From NCBI GenBank assembly GCA_019635435.1, contig JAHBZM010000001.1:4216001-4280000 (forward strand): a DNA stretch of 64,000 bases. Reading direction: 5' to 3'. Both the position numbers and the translations under genes were made by a program. The notes beneath the pieces are model-generated. The model was not told the DNA's origin and did not search any database. It saw only the letters and a program-made list of their open reading frames with translations. This document shows positions 31,978-40,210 of the stretch, piece by piece (position 1 is the first letter of the stretch; every line of letters starts with the position of its first letter). This DNA is from Ramlibacter sp. Its GTDB lineage: Bacteria > Pseudomonadota > Gammaproteobacteria > Burkholderiales > Burkholderiaceae_C.

Positions 31978-32579
31978 GGGTGATGATCGTCGGCCAGAAG
32001 TACTTCGGCGCCGAGGTGCTGCAGCTCTGCCTGGCGCGCGGCGACGACGTGGCCGCCGTCAGCGCGCCCAGGGCGGATGACCGGCTGGCCGCCCTGGCTG
32101 AGGACAGCGGAGTGCCGCTGTGCCAGGTGGGGCGCAGATTGGATGCGTCTTGGGTGCCTGACGAGCTCGACCTGATCATCTGTGCCCACGCTCACGTTTT
32201 CATCGCGCCTGAGGCCCGTAAAAGGGCGCGGTGGGGCGCTTTGGGCTACCACCCCAGCCTGTTGCCGCGCCACCGAGGCAGAGACGCCATCGTCTGGGCC
32301 CTGCACATGGGCGATCAGGTCACCGGGGGCACGGCGTACTGGCTGGACGACGGGGCTGACACGGGCCCGATAGCCGCTCAGGGCTGGTGCTGGGTACGGC
32401 CGGGAGACACGGCTGCGGATCTGTGGCGGCGGGATCTGGCCCCGATGGGCCTGCGGCTCATAGGCCAGGTGCTGGCTCAACTCGACGCCGGCATCGTGCC
32501 GTCGACCCCGCAGCCCGCCGAGCTGGCCACCTGGGAGCCGGCGTTCAACCCCGTGAAGCTGTCCGACCGCCCGGCTTAA
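31974..32579 (+). CDS. Formyltransferase-like protein lacking the usual catalytic Asn
   Basis: A 201-residue protein of the formyl-transferase fold (methionyl-tRNA or sugar formyltransferase type), without the C-terminal tRNA-binding domain. Motifs are YHPSLLPRHRGRDAIVWALH and TGGTAYWLDDGADTGPIAAQ. The family triad is Asn-x-His with a downstream Asp; here His and Asp are present but the Asn position reads Gly (LGYHPSLLP). I prefer the GTG at 31974, in a GTGA overlap with the preceding stop and with a GGGGGG run six bases upstream; the ATG at 31983 is an alternative. Coupling to the ATPase-GNAT implies a joint function. Confidence 0.82.
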   Translation: MRVMIVGQKYFGAEVLQLCLARGDDVAAVSAPRADDRLAALAEDSGVPLCQVGRRLDASWVPDELDLIICAHAHVFIAPEARKRARWGALGYHPSLLPRHRGRDAIVWALHMGDQVTGGTAYWLDDGADTGPIAAQGWCWVRPGDTAADLWRRDLAPMGLRLIGQVLAQLDAGIVPSTPQPAELATWEPAFNPVKLSDRPA

Positions 32580-32635
32580 GACCTACACTTCGTTGGTGGA
32601 AAATTACTTTCCGTCAGCGAAAACCCGAGCGGAGG

Positions 32636-32679
32636 GCATTTATCTCAGAAGTTCGCCGCATTTTTCGCGCGCGGCATCA
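32636..32679. repeat. Prophage right end: two tandem 22-bp transposase-binding-like repeats
   Basis: Two direct 22-bp units, 32636-32657 and 32658-32679, both start GCATTT-TC (with A or T at the seventh base). The second contains GCATTTTTCGCGCGCGGC and ends in TCA. Aligned without gaps to the right end of Mu as I remember it (R2 and R1 sites), about 30 of 44 positions match, 18 of 22 in the terminal unit. The terminal CA is the expected transposon end. feoB coding sequence follows. Confidence 0.8.
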
Positions 32680-32684
32680 CCTCG
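32680..32684. other. Predicted 5-bp target duplication (CCTCG)
   Basis: Mu-type insertion duplicates five bases of target. The five bases right after the prophage end are CCTCG. The same five bases should precede the left end of the prophage, which is outside the window. Confidence 0.5.
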
Positions 32685-33986
32685 GACCTCGCGGATCACG
32701 AAGTGGTCCGGCAGATGCTGGTGCGCCTGGGGCTGGATGCGGTGGAACCCCACCTGGCCTCCGACCGCATGGACCAGGTGCTGCTGCATCCGGTGGCCGG
32801 GCCGCTGGTGCTGGTGCTGGTGCTGTTCCTGATGTTCCAGGCGGTGTTTGCCTGGTCGGCCGTGCCCATGGACGCCATCTCGGCCGCCATCGCATGGCTG
32901 GGCGACGCTGTGCCCGGGCTGCTGCCCGAAGGCCTGTTGCGCAGCTTCCTCGTCGATGGCCTGATTGCCGGCGTGGGCGGCGTGCTGATTTTCCTGCCGC
33001 AGATCCTGGTCCTGTTCTTCTTCATCCTTGTGCTCGAGGAGTCAGGCTACCTGCCCCGCGCGGCCTTCCTGCTGGACCGCATCATGGGCGGCGTGGGCCT
33101 GTCGGGGCGCTCGTTCATCCCGCTGCTGTCCAGTTTTGCCTGCGCCATTCCGGGCATCATGGCCACCCGCACGATTGCCAACACCCGGGACCGGCTGGTG
33201 ACCATCATGATCGCGCCGCTCATGACCTGCTCGGCGCGCCTGCCGGTCTATGCCCTGTTGATTGGCGCCTTCATCCCGCGGCGCGAGATGGGCTGGGGGC
33301 TGGAACTGCAGGGGCTGGTGCTGCTGGGGCTCTACCTTGCCGGCATCGTGGGGTCGCTCGCCGTGGCGTGGGCCCTGAAGCGCTTCACGCGGTCGGGCCG
33401 GCAGGTGCGCTCGCTGATGATGGAACTGCCCGCCTACCACTGGCCGCGCCCGCGCAACATTGCGCTGGGGCTGTGGCAGCGGGCGCAGATCTTCCTGCGC
33501 CGGGTCGGGGGGATCATCCTGGTCCTCACCATCGCGCTGTGGTTCCTGGCCAGCTTTCCCACACCACCTGAAGGCGCATCGGGCGCGGCCATTCACTACA
33601 GCCTGGCCGGCATGGCGGGCAAGGCCCTCGCGGTGCTGTTCGAGCCGATTGGCTTCAACTGGCAGATCAGCATCGCGCTGGTGCCCGGGCTCGCCGCGCG
33701 CGAGGTGGCGGTGAGCGCGCTCAGCACGGTGTACGCGCTCTCGGCTTCCGCCGGCAACGAGGCGCAGACCCTGGGCCCGCTGATTGCCCAAAGCTGGAGC
33801 CTGGCCACCGCGCTCTCGCTGCTGGCCTGGTATGTTTTTGCGCCGCAGTGCCTGTCCACGCTGGCCACGGTGAAGCGTGAAACCGGCAGCTGGAAATGGC
33901 CGCTGGTGATGGCGGGCTACCTGTTCGCGCTGGCCTATGCGGCCTCGTACATCACCTACCAGCTGACGCTGTGGCTGTCGCGCTGA
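32680..33986 (+). pseudogene. feoB: 3' fragment of feoB (ferrous iron transporter), interrupted by the prophage
   Basis: The reading frame from 32680 codes for about 435 residues of the FeoB membrane domain: the linker ending in VEPHLASDRMDQVLLHPVAG, the Gate motif region LSGRSFIPLLSSFACAIPGI, and the second Gate region SIALVPGLAAREVAVSAL. The N-terminal G domain is missing and should lie to the left of the prophage. FeoB imports Fe(II) across the inner membrane using its GTPase domain, so this copy is inactive in the lysogen. The frame is open back to 32580 in phage DNA, and a GTG at 32703 could start a fragment, but there is no ribosome site. Confidence 0.92.
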
Positions 33987-34016
33987 GCCCGGCGCAAGCA
34001 CGCCTGGCGGCGGCGG

Positions 34017-34394
34017 TCAGGGCGCGCGCGCCAGCTCGTCGATGCGCTGGAGCAATTCCGCCAGCGGGGCCCGCTTGGCCACGCCCGGCCTGCCACCGAC
34101 CTCGCCGTCAAGGTCGCGCGCCTCTTCCGGCGACACCAGCGAGGTGAGGTAAAGCACCGGAATGAAGGCCGTGTCGGGGTGCCCGGTCAAGGCCACGGCC
34201 ACATCGCCACCGCTCATCTCCGGCATGTCGATGTCGCACAGGATCAGGTCCGGCTGCTCACGGGCGGCCATGGCCACGGCCTCCTGTGGCCGTGTGGTGC
34301 TGATCAGGTCGTAGTACTTGGCGAGCTTGACCACGAGGTAGGACACCACGGCCTCATCGTCGTCCACCAGCAGGATTTTCTTCTTGCGATTCAT
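34017..34394 (-). CDS. Single-domain response regulator (CheY-like)
   Basis: A 125-residue receiver domain with the acidic pocket D11-D13 (VDDDEAV), phosphoacceptor D54 (CDIDMPEMSG), T84 (YLTS) and K107. There is no output domain, so it acts through protein contacts or as a phosphate sink. It lies just downstream of a hybrid kinase with its own receiver and HPt domain on the same strand, which suggests that it is the final receiver of that relay. Confidence 0.88.
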   Translation of the reverse strand: MNRKKKILLVDDDEAVVSYLVVKLAKYYDLISTTRPQEAVAMAAREQPDLILCDIDMPEMSGGDVAVALTGHPDTAFIPVLYLTSLVSPEEARDLDGEVGGRPGVAKRAPLAELLQRIDELARAP

Positions 34395-34451
34395 GATGCT
34401 TGCTCCTCGCGCCGCACGCTCAGCTTGCGAAGCAGAATAGCATAGGGAAGT

Positions 34452-37400
34452 TCAGGCACCGGGGGATTCGGTGGCGTCCATCCTCGTGCGGACCTGGTCC
34501 AGATGGGCCTGCAGGACGCCTACGCGCACGCCCAGTTCCGCCAGCCCGTCGACGCCGCTTCGCCGTTCGATCTCGCGGCTGCTGCCCGCGGCCCACTGGA
34601 ACCCGTACAGCGCCAGACTGCCCGCCAGCTTGTGGGCCAGGCCGCGGGCCGCTTCACGATCGCCCCGCTGCAGCGCCCGCGCCAGGTCAGCGCACAGGGC
34701 GCGGCGGGAGGCCAGGAAACCCTCGATCAGCGGCCACAAGCCGGCATCGACCGGCACCACATCATCGGGCCCGGCAATCCGTGGCTGCGCTGGATCAGGC
34801 GGCATGCTGACGGGCGCCACATGTCCCACCCGCGCCAGCAGGGCCTGGTGGATGGTCTCGCGCGACACCGGCTTGGTCAGGTAGCGGTCAAAGCCCGAGG
34901 CCAGGCAGCGCTGCTGTGTCGCCTCGTCATCGTGCGACGACAGCGCCACGATCATGCAGCGCGGGCGCTGAAGACGCTGTTCGTGGCTTCGCAGCAGGGT
35001 CACCGCCTCAAGCCCGCCCATCACCGGCATGTCCAGGTCCATGAAGATCAGGTCGGGCCACTGGCGCTGCGCCATGTCCAGCGCCATGCGGCCATTGATC
35101 GCGGTGTCCACCGTGAACGGCGGCGTGGGCAAAAAGCGCCTGACGATCAGCAGGTTGTATTCATCATCGTCCACCAGCAGGACCCGCAGCGCCGGCAGGT
35201 CGGCCAGCGACAGCGGCGGCGCGGCGCGCCGCTCGGCGGCATGCCGCGTGGCCGCGGGTGCCGTGCCCGAAGGCGCGGCGCGCAGCCGGATGCTGAGCGT
35301 GGTCCCGCCCGTCTGCGAGGTCTGCATGGCAATGCTTCCCTCCTGGACCCGGGCCATGAGCCAGGCTGAGTAGGTGCCCAGGCCGGTCCCGCTGGCCTTG
35401 CCGGCGGTGGCGTATTTGCCAAAGAAGTTGTCGCGCACGGACTCGGGCACCGCCCCCTGGTTGTGGATCTGCAGCGTCACCTGCGCCGGCGCGTCGGCCG
35501 GCGCGATCGTGATGACGACCTCGCCGCCTTCGGGCGAGGCCTCCAGCGCGTTCTTGACGAGGTTGGCCAGCAGTGAATAGCACAGCAGCTCTTCGGCCCA
35601 GGCCGGTGGTGTCCGGGGATCGGCCTGGACCCGCAGGCTCACGCCCTTGGACGCGGCGTGGCTGCGCAGGTCCGCCAGCACCTTGTCGAGCAGGCCCGGC
35701 AGGTCCACCGCGTCGGGCCGGAAGATGTAGCTGCCGTTCTCCATCTTGTACAGGTCCAGCGACAGGTTCACCATGCTCAGGATGCGGTAGCCGGCGCGCT
35801 CGACCACGCCCAGCAAGGCGTCCTCGTCGGCGCTCAGCTCACGCTCCTCGCGCAGCAGGCGGGGCACCGCGATGATGCTGTTCAGCGGCGTCTTGAGGTC
35901 GTGGCGGCTGATGCGCTCCACCTCTTCGCGCAGCCGCACGTTCTCCTTGAGCGCTTCCTCCTGTTCACGGAACTGCGTGACGTCGTAGTACGAGGTGATG
36001 AAGCGCAGCGTGCGCCCCTGCTCATCGACCAGCGAGATGCCCTCGGCATGGATCCAGATGTAGCTGCCATCCGTGCGGCGCAACCGGTAGGACATCGGCC
36101 GGCCCGGCTCCTGTTCGCCCGGCTGGTTCTTGCGCCGGATCATGGCGCGGAACTCGTCGCGCGCACGGTCCTTGTCATCGGGATGCATCATTTCGAAGAT
36201 GCTGGGCCAGCGCGATGTGTCGGCATCGGCCGGGTAACCCAGCATGGTCTTGAACCGGTCCGAGTAGGTGACCACATCGCGCGCCGTATCCCAGTCGCCA
36301 AAGCCCGCGCGCGTGGAGCGCACCAGCAGGCGCAGGCGTTCGCGTTCCACGGCCAGCGCCTGCTCGGTGGCGTATTTCTCGGTGATGTCGAGGCTGGCCA
36401 CCAGCACCCCGATCTGCAGGCCCTCGGCATCGACCATCACCGTTCGCGTCTGCATGTAGCGGCGCCCGCGGAAGTCGTACTCCTGCGGCTCGCTCACGTG
36501 GCCCGGGCCGCGCAGCAGGGCCTGCTGGTCCAGCGCCAGCGTGGACTCGGCGGCGCGGCCGGCCATGTCGCGCAGCGAGGTTCCCACCACCTCCTCGCGC
36601 CGGGCCCCCACGTATTTCTCCCAGGTGCGGTTCACCAGCAGGTGGCGCCCTTCGGCGTCGCGCAGCGCCAGGCCGATCGGGACCGAGTCAAACAGGTCGT
36701 TGATGAACTTGACCCGGTTGGACAGGTCGATCTCCTGGCGCTTGCGCTCGGAAATGTCGATGAACGAGCAGATGAAGCGCAGCGTCCTGCCGTCGGAGCC
36801 ACACAGCGCAATGCCCTCGGCATGAACCCACACCAGCTCGCCGTCCTTGCGGCGCAGGCGGTACTCCAGCGCCTGGTGCGACCGCACCGCGTCACGCACC
36901 GACCGGTCGCGCAGCTGCGCGGCAAACAGGTCCTGCACCAGCTTGCGGTCTTCGGCATGCAGCATCTGGTCAAACGGCGGCATCGCCTCCTGCTGCGCGT
37001 GCGGCGGGTAGCCCAGCATTTCCCGGAAGCGCTCTGAGTACGCCACCACGCCCGTGACCGCATTCCAGTCGAGCAGCCCGGCACGCGTCGACCGGACCAG
37101 CAGGTCGGCGCGCTCGCGTTGCTCGATCGCGCGCAGCTCTTCGGAGGACAGGGCCTGGGCAAAACGCCGCGCCAGCAGCACGCCCGGCGCCAGCACGAAC
37201 ACCACCATGCCCCACGGCGCCAGGCCCTGGGACCGCAGGTGCGCGAGGTTCAGCGTGTCGTGCGCAATGGCGCCGGCCAGCGCCAGCAGCCCGCCCAGCA
37301 GCAGCACGGCGCCGCGGTCGCCCGCGTACGCGGCCCGCCCCAGCACGTAGATCATGTACGTTCCGGCCACCGCCGAGCCCAGCTGCAGCAGTGGTACCGA

Positions 37401-38378
37401 CAGCGCGAACAGCGGCAGCGGCACCAGCAGCAGCACTGCGACCGACCCCAGTCCCCAGAGGGCCACGGCGCGGACCCCGATGGCGCTGAAGCGGTGCGGA
37501 TACACCGTCTGCAGGAACAGCATGAGCAGCGTGACGTTCATGTACAGGCTCAGGAACACCAGCTTGAAATACAGCGACCAGCCCAGCGGCGCCATCAGCG
37601 GCTGCAGGACGCGCTCACCCGTCATCCCGACATACAGCGCGAACGACAGGCAGAACAGGCCGAAATACAGCGGGCTGCTGTCGTTGCGCCGCTTCAGGAA
37701 GAACAGCAGCGGCAGCAGGCTCATGACCGCCAGGCAGCCGAGCGCAAACAGGTCGCGCGCCAGGCCCCGCTCGCGCAGCGCGTGCATCTGCTGGCGGGTG
37801 CCGAGCGCGATGCTGCGGATCAGCCCGCCGCGGCGCAGGTCGAAGTTGGAGACCTGGACCACGATGTCCAGCGGGCAGGCCGCACCGTCCAGCGCCGCGA
37901 TCTGCTGCAGCGGCTCGGGCTGGGCCTGCGCCGCGGTGGCGCCGGGCTGGCCTTGGTGCGCCACGGCGCGGCCGTTCACAAAGTAGCGCGCGGCGCTGTG
38001 CTGCAGCGGCAGCGACAGCGCCAGGTCGCTGGCCGGCTCGCAGAGCACCCGCAGCCGGTAGCTGCCATGCCCGGTCGCGCCGGCCGGCGCATCGCCCACG
38101 GGGGTGTCATTCCACGGCCCCGGCACGTCCACCGGCACGGCGCGCGGGTCGGGCGTCTGGGCGGCCGCGCCCGGCGCGTCAAAGGCCTGCCACCGCAGGC
38201 TCCACTCACCGTCCAGCGCCACCCGGCCATCGCGCGCGATGTCCCAGCCGCGCAAGTCCATGACGCCGCCCACCGCGCGCGGCGCCTCGCGCGCGCTGCC
38301 ACAGCCCGCCGCGAAGAGCAGACCCAGCGTGGCCACCAGGCACGCCAGCATGCGCATCAGGGAGCAGGCCGCGGACAT
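34452..38378 (-). CDS. 7TM hybrid histidine kinase with three PAS domains, receiver and HPt
   Basis: A 1308-residue sensor. The N-terminus has a lipobox-like LLFAAGC (residues 20-26), then a periplasmic beta-sandwich (about 40-195) and seven membrane helices (about 205-410) of the 7TMR-DISM type. Three PAS/PAC units follow (about 425-800), then the phosphoacceptor H826 (SRHDLKTPLNS) and an HATPase domain (SLLANLVKNALEASPEGG). A receiver with phosphoacceptor Asp1114 (FMDLDMP) and an HPt domain with H1249 (AHKLAGS) complete it. The signal is unknown; DISM periplasmic domains often bind carbohydrates. The start could also be the Met at 38357. Confidence 0.9.
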   Translation of the reverse strand: MSAACSLMRMLACLVATLGLLFAAGCGSAREAPRAVGGVMDLRGWDIARDGRVALDGEWSLRWQAFDAPGAAAQTPDPRAVPVDVPGPWNDTPVGDAPAGATGHGSYRLRVLCEPASDLALSLPLQHSAARYFVNGRAVAHQGQPGATAAQAQPEPLQQIAALDGAACPLDIVVQVSNFDLRRGGLIRSIALGTRQQMHALRERGLARDLFALGCLAVMSLLPLLFFLKRRNDSSPLYFGLFCLSFALYVGMTGERVLQPLMAPLGWSLYFKLVFLSLYMNVTLLMLFLQTVYPHRFSAIGVRAVALWGLGSVAVLLLVPLPLFALSVPLLQLGSAVAGTYMIYVLGRAAYAGDRGAVLLLGGLLALAGAIAHDTLNLAHLRSQGLAPWGMVVFVLAPGVLLARRFAQALSSEELRAIEQRERADLLVRSTRAGLLDWNAVTGVVAYSERFREMLGYPPHAQQEAMPPFDQMLHAEDRKLVQDLFAAQLRDRSVRDAVRSHQALEYRLRRKDGELVWVHAEGIALCGSDGRTLRFICSFIDISERKRQEIDLSNRVKFINDLFDSVPIGLALRDAEGRHLLVNRTWEKYVGARREEVVGTSLRDMAGRAAESTLALDQQALLRGPGHVSEPQEYDFRGRRYMQTRTVMVDAEGLQIGVLVASLDITEKYATEQALAVERERLRLLVRSTRAGFGDWDTARDVVTYSDRFKTMLGYPADADTSRWPSIFEMMHPDDKDRARDEFRAMIRRKNQPGEQEPGRPMSYRLRRTDGSYIWIHAEGISLVDEQGRTLRFITSYYDVTQFREQEEALKENVRLREEVERISRHDLKTPLNSIIAVPRLLREERELSADEDALLGVVERAGYRILSMVNLSLDLYKMENGSYIFRPDAVDLPGLLDKVLADLRSHAASKGVSLRVQADPRTPPAWAEELLCYSLLANLVKNALEASPEGGEVVITIAPADAPAQVTLQIHNQGAVPESVRDNFFGKYATAGKASGTGLGTYSAWLMARVQEGSIAMQTSQTGGTTLSIRLRAAPSGTAPAATRHAAERRAAPPLSLADLPALRVLLVDDDEYNLLIVRRFLPTPPFTVDTAINGRMALDMAQRQWPDLIFMDLDMPVMGGLEAVTLLRSHEQRLQRPRCMIVALSSHDDEATQQRCLASGFDRYLTKPVSRETIHQALLARVGHVAPVSMPPDPAQPRIAGPDDVVPVDAGLWPLIEGFLASRRALCADLARALQRGDREAARGLAHKLAGSLALYGFQWAAGSSREIERRSGVDGLAELGVRVGVLQAHLDQVRTRMDATESPGA

Positions 38379-38468
38379 GGGGCAAGGATACAGGGGCGTG
38401 CGGCGGCCCCACCACGGGCTGCGCGGGCCATGGCCGGCCCCGACCCTTCAATGCCACCCGTTTCAAGC

Positions 38469-38528
38469 AAAAAGAGGCTGGAGTCCAGAGCGGGCGGCCA
38501 CTGTTCGCTATGAATTCGATAGCGAATC
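38469..38528. repeat. Dispersed intergenic repeat, copy 1
   Basis: The unit contains GGCTGGAGTCCAG, then CGGGCGGCCACT, then the hairpin TTCGCTAT / ATAGCGAA (38504-38526). Related copies lie at 41282-41337 and 56801-56856. It sits at the 3' end of the fbpB-like gene, overlapping its last codons. Confidence 0.75.
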
Positions 38529-40142
38529 AATGTTCCCGGCGCGCAGCGTGCGGCTCAGGAAGATCACGGGCACCAGTCCCACCAGCACCAGCGCCAGCGA
38601 CGGCAGCGCGGCCTCGCCCAGCCGCTCGTCGCGCGCCAGCTGGTAGGCCACCACCGCCAGCGTGTCAGTGTTGAAGGGCCGCAGCACCATGGTCGCGGGC
38701 AGCTCCTTCATCACATCCACAAACACCAGCAGCGCCGCCGCCGCGGTGGAGCGCCGCAGCAGCGGCCAGTGCACCCGCGCCAGCAGGCCCCAGCCCGAGG
38801 CGCCCAGCAGGCGCGCCGAATCGTCAAAGCTCCCGGGAATGCGCGCATAGCCGCTTTGCACCGACTGCAGCGCCACCGCGCAAAAGCGAACCAGGTAGGC
38901 CCAGACGATGCCCAGCACGGTGGCGGTAACCCAGTAGCCCACGCCGGCCCCTGGCACGGCCTGCTGCAGCCAGCCCACGGGCAGCAGCAGGCCCACCACG
39001 ATCACGGCGCCGGGCACCGCGTAGCCCAGCCCGGCCAGGTGCACCACGCCGCGCGTCAGGGCGTCGGGCGAACGGCGCAGGCCAAAGGCCAGCGCCAGCG
39101 CCAGCGCCACGGCCAGCGCCGCGCTGATGGCGCCAAGCCGCAGGCTGTTGAAGGTCCACTGCACAAAGCGGTCCCAGGGCAGCACCGACCAGTCGGCCAC
39201 CAGCGGACGCAGCATGAACAGCACCGGCAGCACAAAGCCCATGAGCACCGGCAGCGTGCAGACCCCCCAGGCCAGTGCCAGGCCGCGCCCGCGCAGGGGC
39301 ACGGGCTGGGCTTCGGCCGAGCCCGCGCGGGCCCCGCGCCCGGTGGTGAAGCGCATGCGCCGCTGCGCCCGCTGCTCCAGCTGCAGCAGCGCCGCCACCA
39401 CCAGCAGCAGCACCGTGGCCAGCTGCGCCGCCGCGATGCGGTTGTCCATGGACAGCCAGGCCTTGTAGATGCCGGCGGTGAAGGTCTGGATGCCGAAGTA
39501 GCTGGCCACGCCAAAGTCGGCCAGCGTTTCCATCAGGGCCAGGGCCACGCCGGCGGCGATGGCCGGGCGCGCCAGCGGCAGCGCCACCCGGCGGATGCGC
39601 CGCGACAGCGGGGCACCCAGCAGCCGAGCGGCCTCCATCAGGTGGGCGGCGCGCTCGCCCAGCGCGGCGCGGGTCAGCAGGTAGACATAGGGGTACAGCG
39701 CAAAGATGAAGACCCAGGCCGCGCCGCCCACGCTGCGGATCTCGGGCAGCACCCGACCCTGCAGGCCAAAGCCGGCCCGCAGCCAGCTTTGCAACGGCCC
39801 GCTGAACTGCAGGAAGTCGGTGTAGCCATAGGCCACCACGTAGGCCGGCATGGCCAGCGGCAACAGCAGCGCCCACTCAAAGGTGCGCCGGCCCGGAAAC
39901 TCGAACAGCGTCACGGCCGCCGCCGTGCCCGCCCCCACCAGCGCCACGCCCAGCGCCACCATCAGGCACAGGCGCAGCGAGGTCCAGGTGTAGTCGGGCA
40001 GCACGGTGCGGGACATCTCGCGCAGGATCTGCACGCTCTGCGCGTCCCACTGCAGCCATGAGGCGAAGACCGCGAGCACCGGCAAGGTGAGCACGGCGGC
40101 CAGGGCCAGCAGCAGCAGGGATTGAAGCCGGTTGGCAAACAT
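38508..40142 (-). CDS. fbpB: Iron(III) ABC transporter permease (FbpB/SfuB-like)
   Basis: A 544-residue double-length permease with two BPD_transp_1 halves and about 12 membrane helices, carrying conserved EAA-type loops (MEAARLLGAPLSRRIRRVAL in the first half, FDDSARLLGASGWGLLARVH in the second). This two-in-one layout is typical of FbpB/SfuB iron transporters. I chose the Met at 40142, 100 residues inside the open frame, because the upstream extension is Arg/Pro-rich shadow. It is divergent from the ATPase gene, with a Fur-like box between. No periplasmic binding protein (FbpA) is encoded nearby. Confidence 0.9.
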   Translation of the reverse strand: MFANRLQSLLLLALAAVLTLPVLAVFASWLQWDAQSVQILREMSRTVLPDYTWTSLRLCLMVALGVALVGAGTAAAVTLFEFPGRRTFEWALLLPLAMPAYVVAYGYTDFLQFSGPLQSWLRAGFGLQGRVLPEIRSVGGAAWVFIFALYPYVYLLTRAALGERAAHLMEAARLLGAPLSRRIRRVALPLARPAIAAGVALALMETLADFGVASYFGIQTFTAGIYKAWLSMDNRIAAAQLATVLLLVVAALLQLEQRAQRRMRFTTGRGARAGSAEAQPVPLRGRGLALAWGVCTLPVLMGFVLPVLFMLRPLVADWSVLPWDRFVQWTFNSLRLGAISAALAVALALALAFGLRRSPDALTRGVVHLAGLGYAVPGAVIVVGLLLPVGWLQQAVPGAGVGYWVTATVLGIVWAYLVRFCAVALQSVQSGYARIPGSFDDSARLLGASGWGLLARVHWPLLRRSTAAAALLVFVDVMKELPATMVLRPFNTDTLAVVAYQLARDERLGEAALPSLALVLVGLVPVIFLSRTLRAGNIDSLSNS

Positions 40143-40176
40143 GGCGGGCGGGAGGCGGCGTTGAAGCCGGGTTGAT

Positions 40177-40195
40177 GCAAATGAGAATTGTAAGC
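40177..40195. promoter_or_regulatory. Fur-like box between fbpB and fbpC
   Basis: GCAAATGAGAATTGTAAGC matches the classic 19-bp Fur consensus at 12 positions. It is framed by GATGC and GCATC, giving an outer palindrome (40174-40198). It lies in the 68-bp divergent gap, so both genes are probably repressed by Fur with iron. Confidence 0.6.
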
Positions 40196-40210
40196 ATCTA
40201 CAATCCTTCA

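Larger units (their letters stand above)
1..32679 (+). mobile_element. Mu-type transposable prophage (left end outside window)
   Basis: The gene order is that of a transposable phage: leftward early genes with a DDE transposase, a divergent repressor switch, then rightward lysis, Mu-type head, lambda-type tail and a Com-containing right-end cassette. The right boundary at 32679 is set by two Mu-like terminal repeats and by feoB coding sequence resuming immediately afterwards. The head genes follow Mu (gp27 to gp37 families) while the tail genes are siphovirus-like (M, L, K, I, J), as in B3/D3112-type phages. No inactivating lesion is evident in the essential genes that are visible, so the element may be inducible. 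The transposition ATPase (MuB equivalent) and the left end must lie left of position 1. Confidence 0.93.

Noticed and set aside
31446..32579. Long 377-residue version of the formyltransferase
   Set aside because: The first 176 residues are an out-of-frame reading of the ATPase-GNAT gene; the real start is the GTG at 31974 or the ATG at 31983.
32703..33986. Separate start of a functional FeoB membrane protein at the GTG 32703
   Set aside because: The family needs its N-terminal G domain, and the upstream sequence is prophage DNA without a ribosome site.
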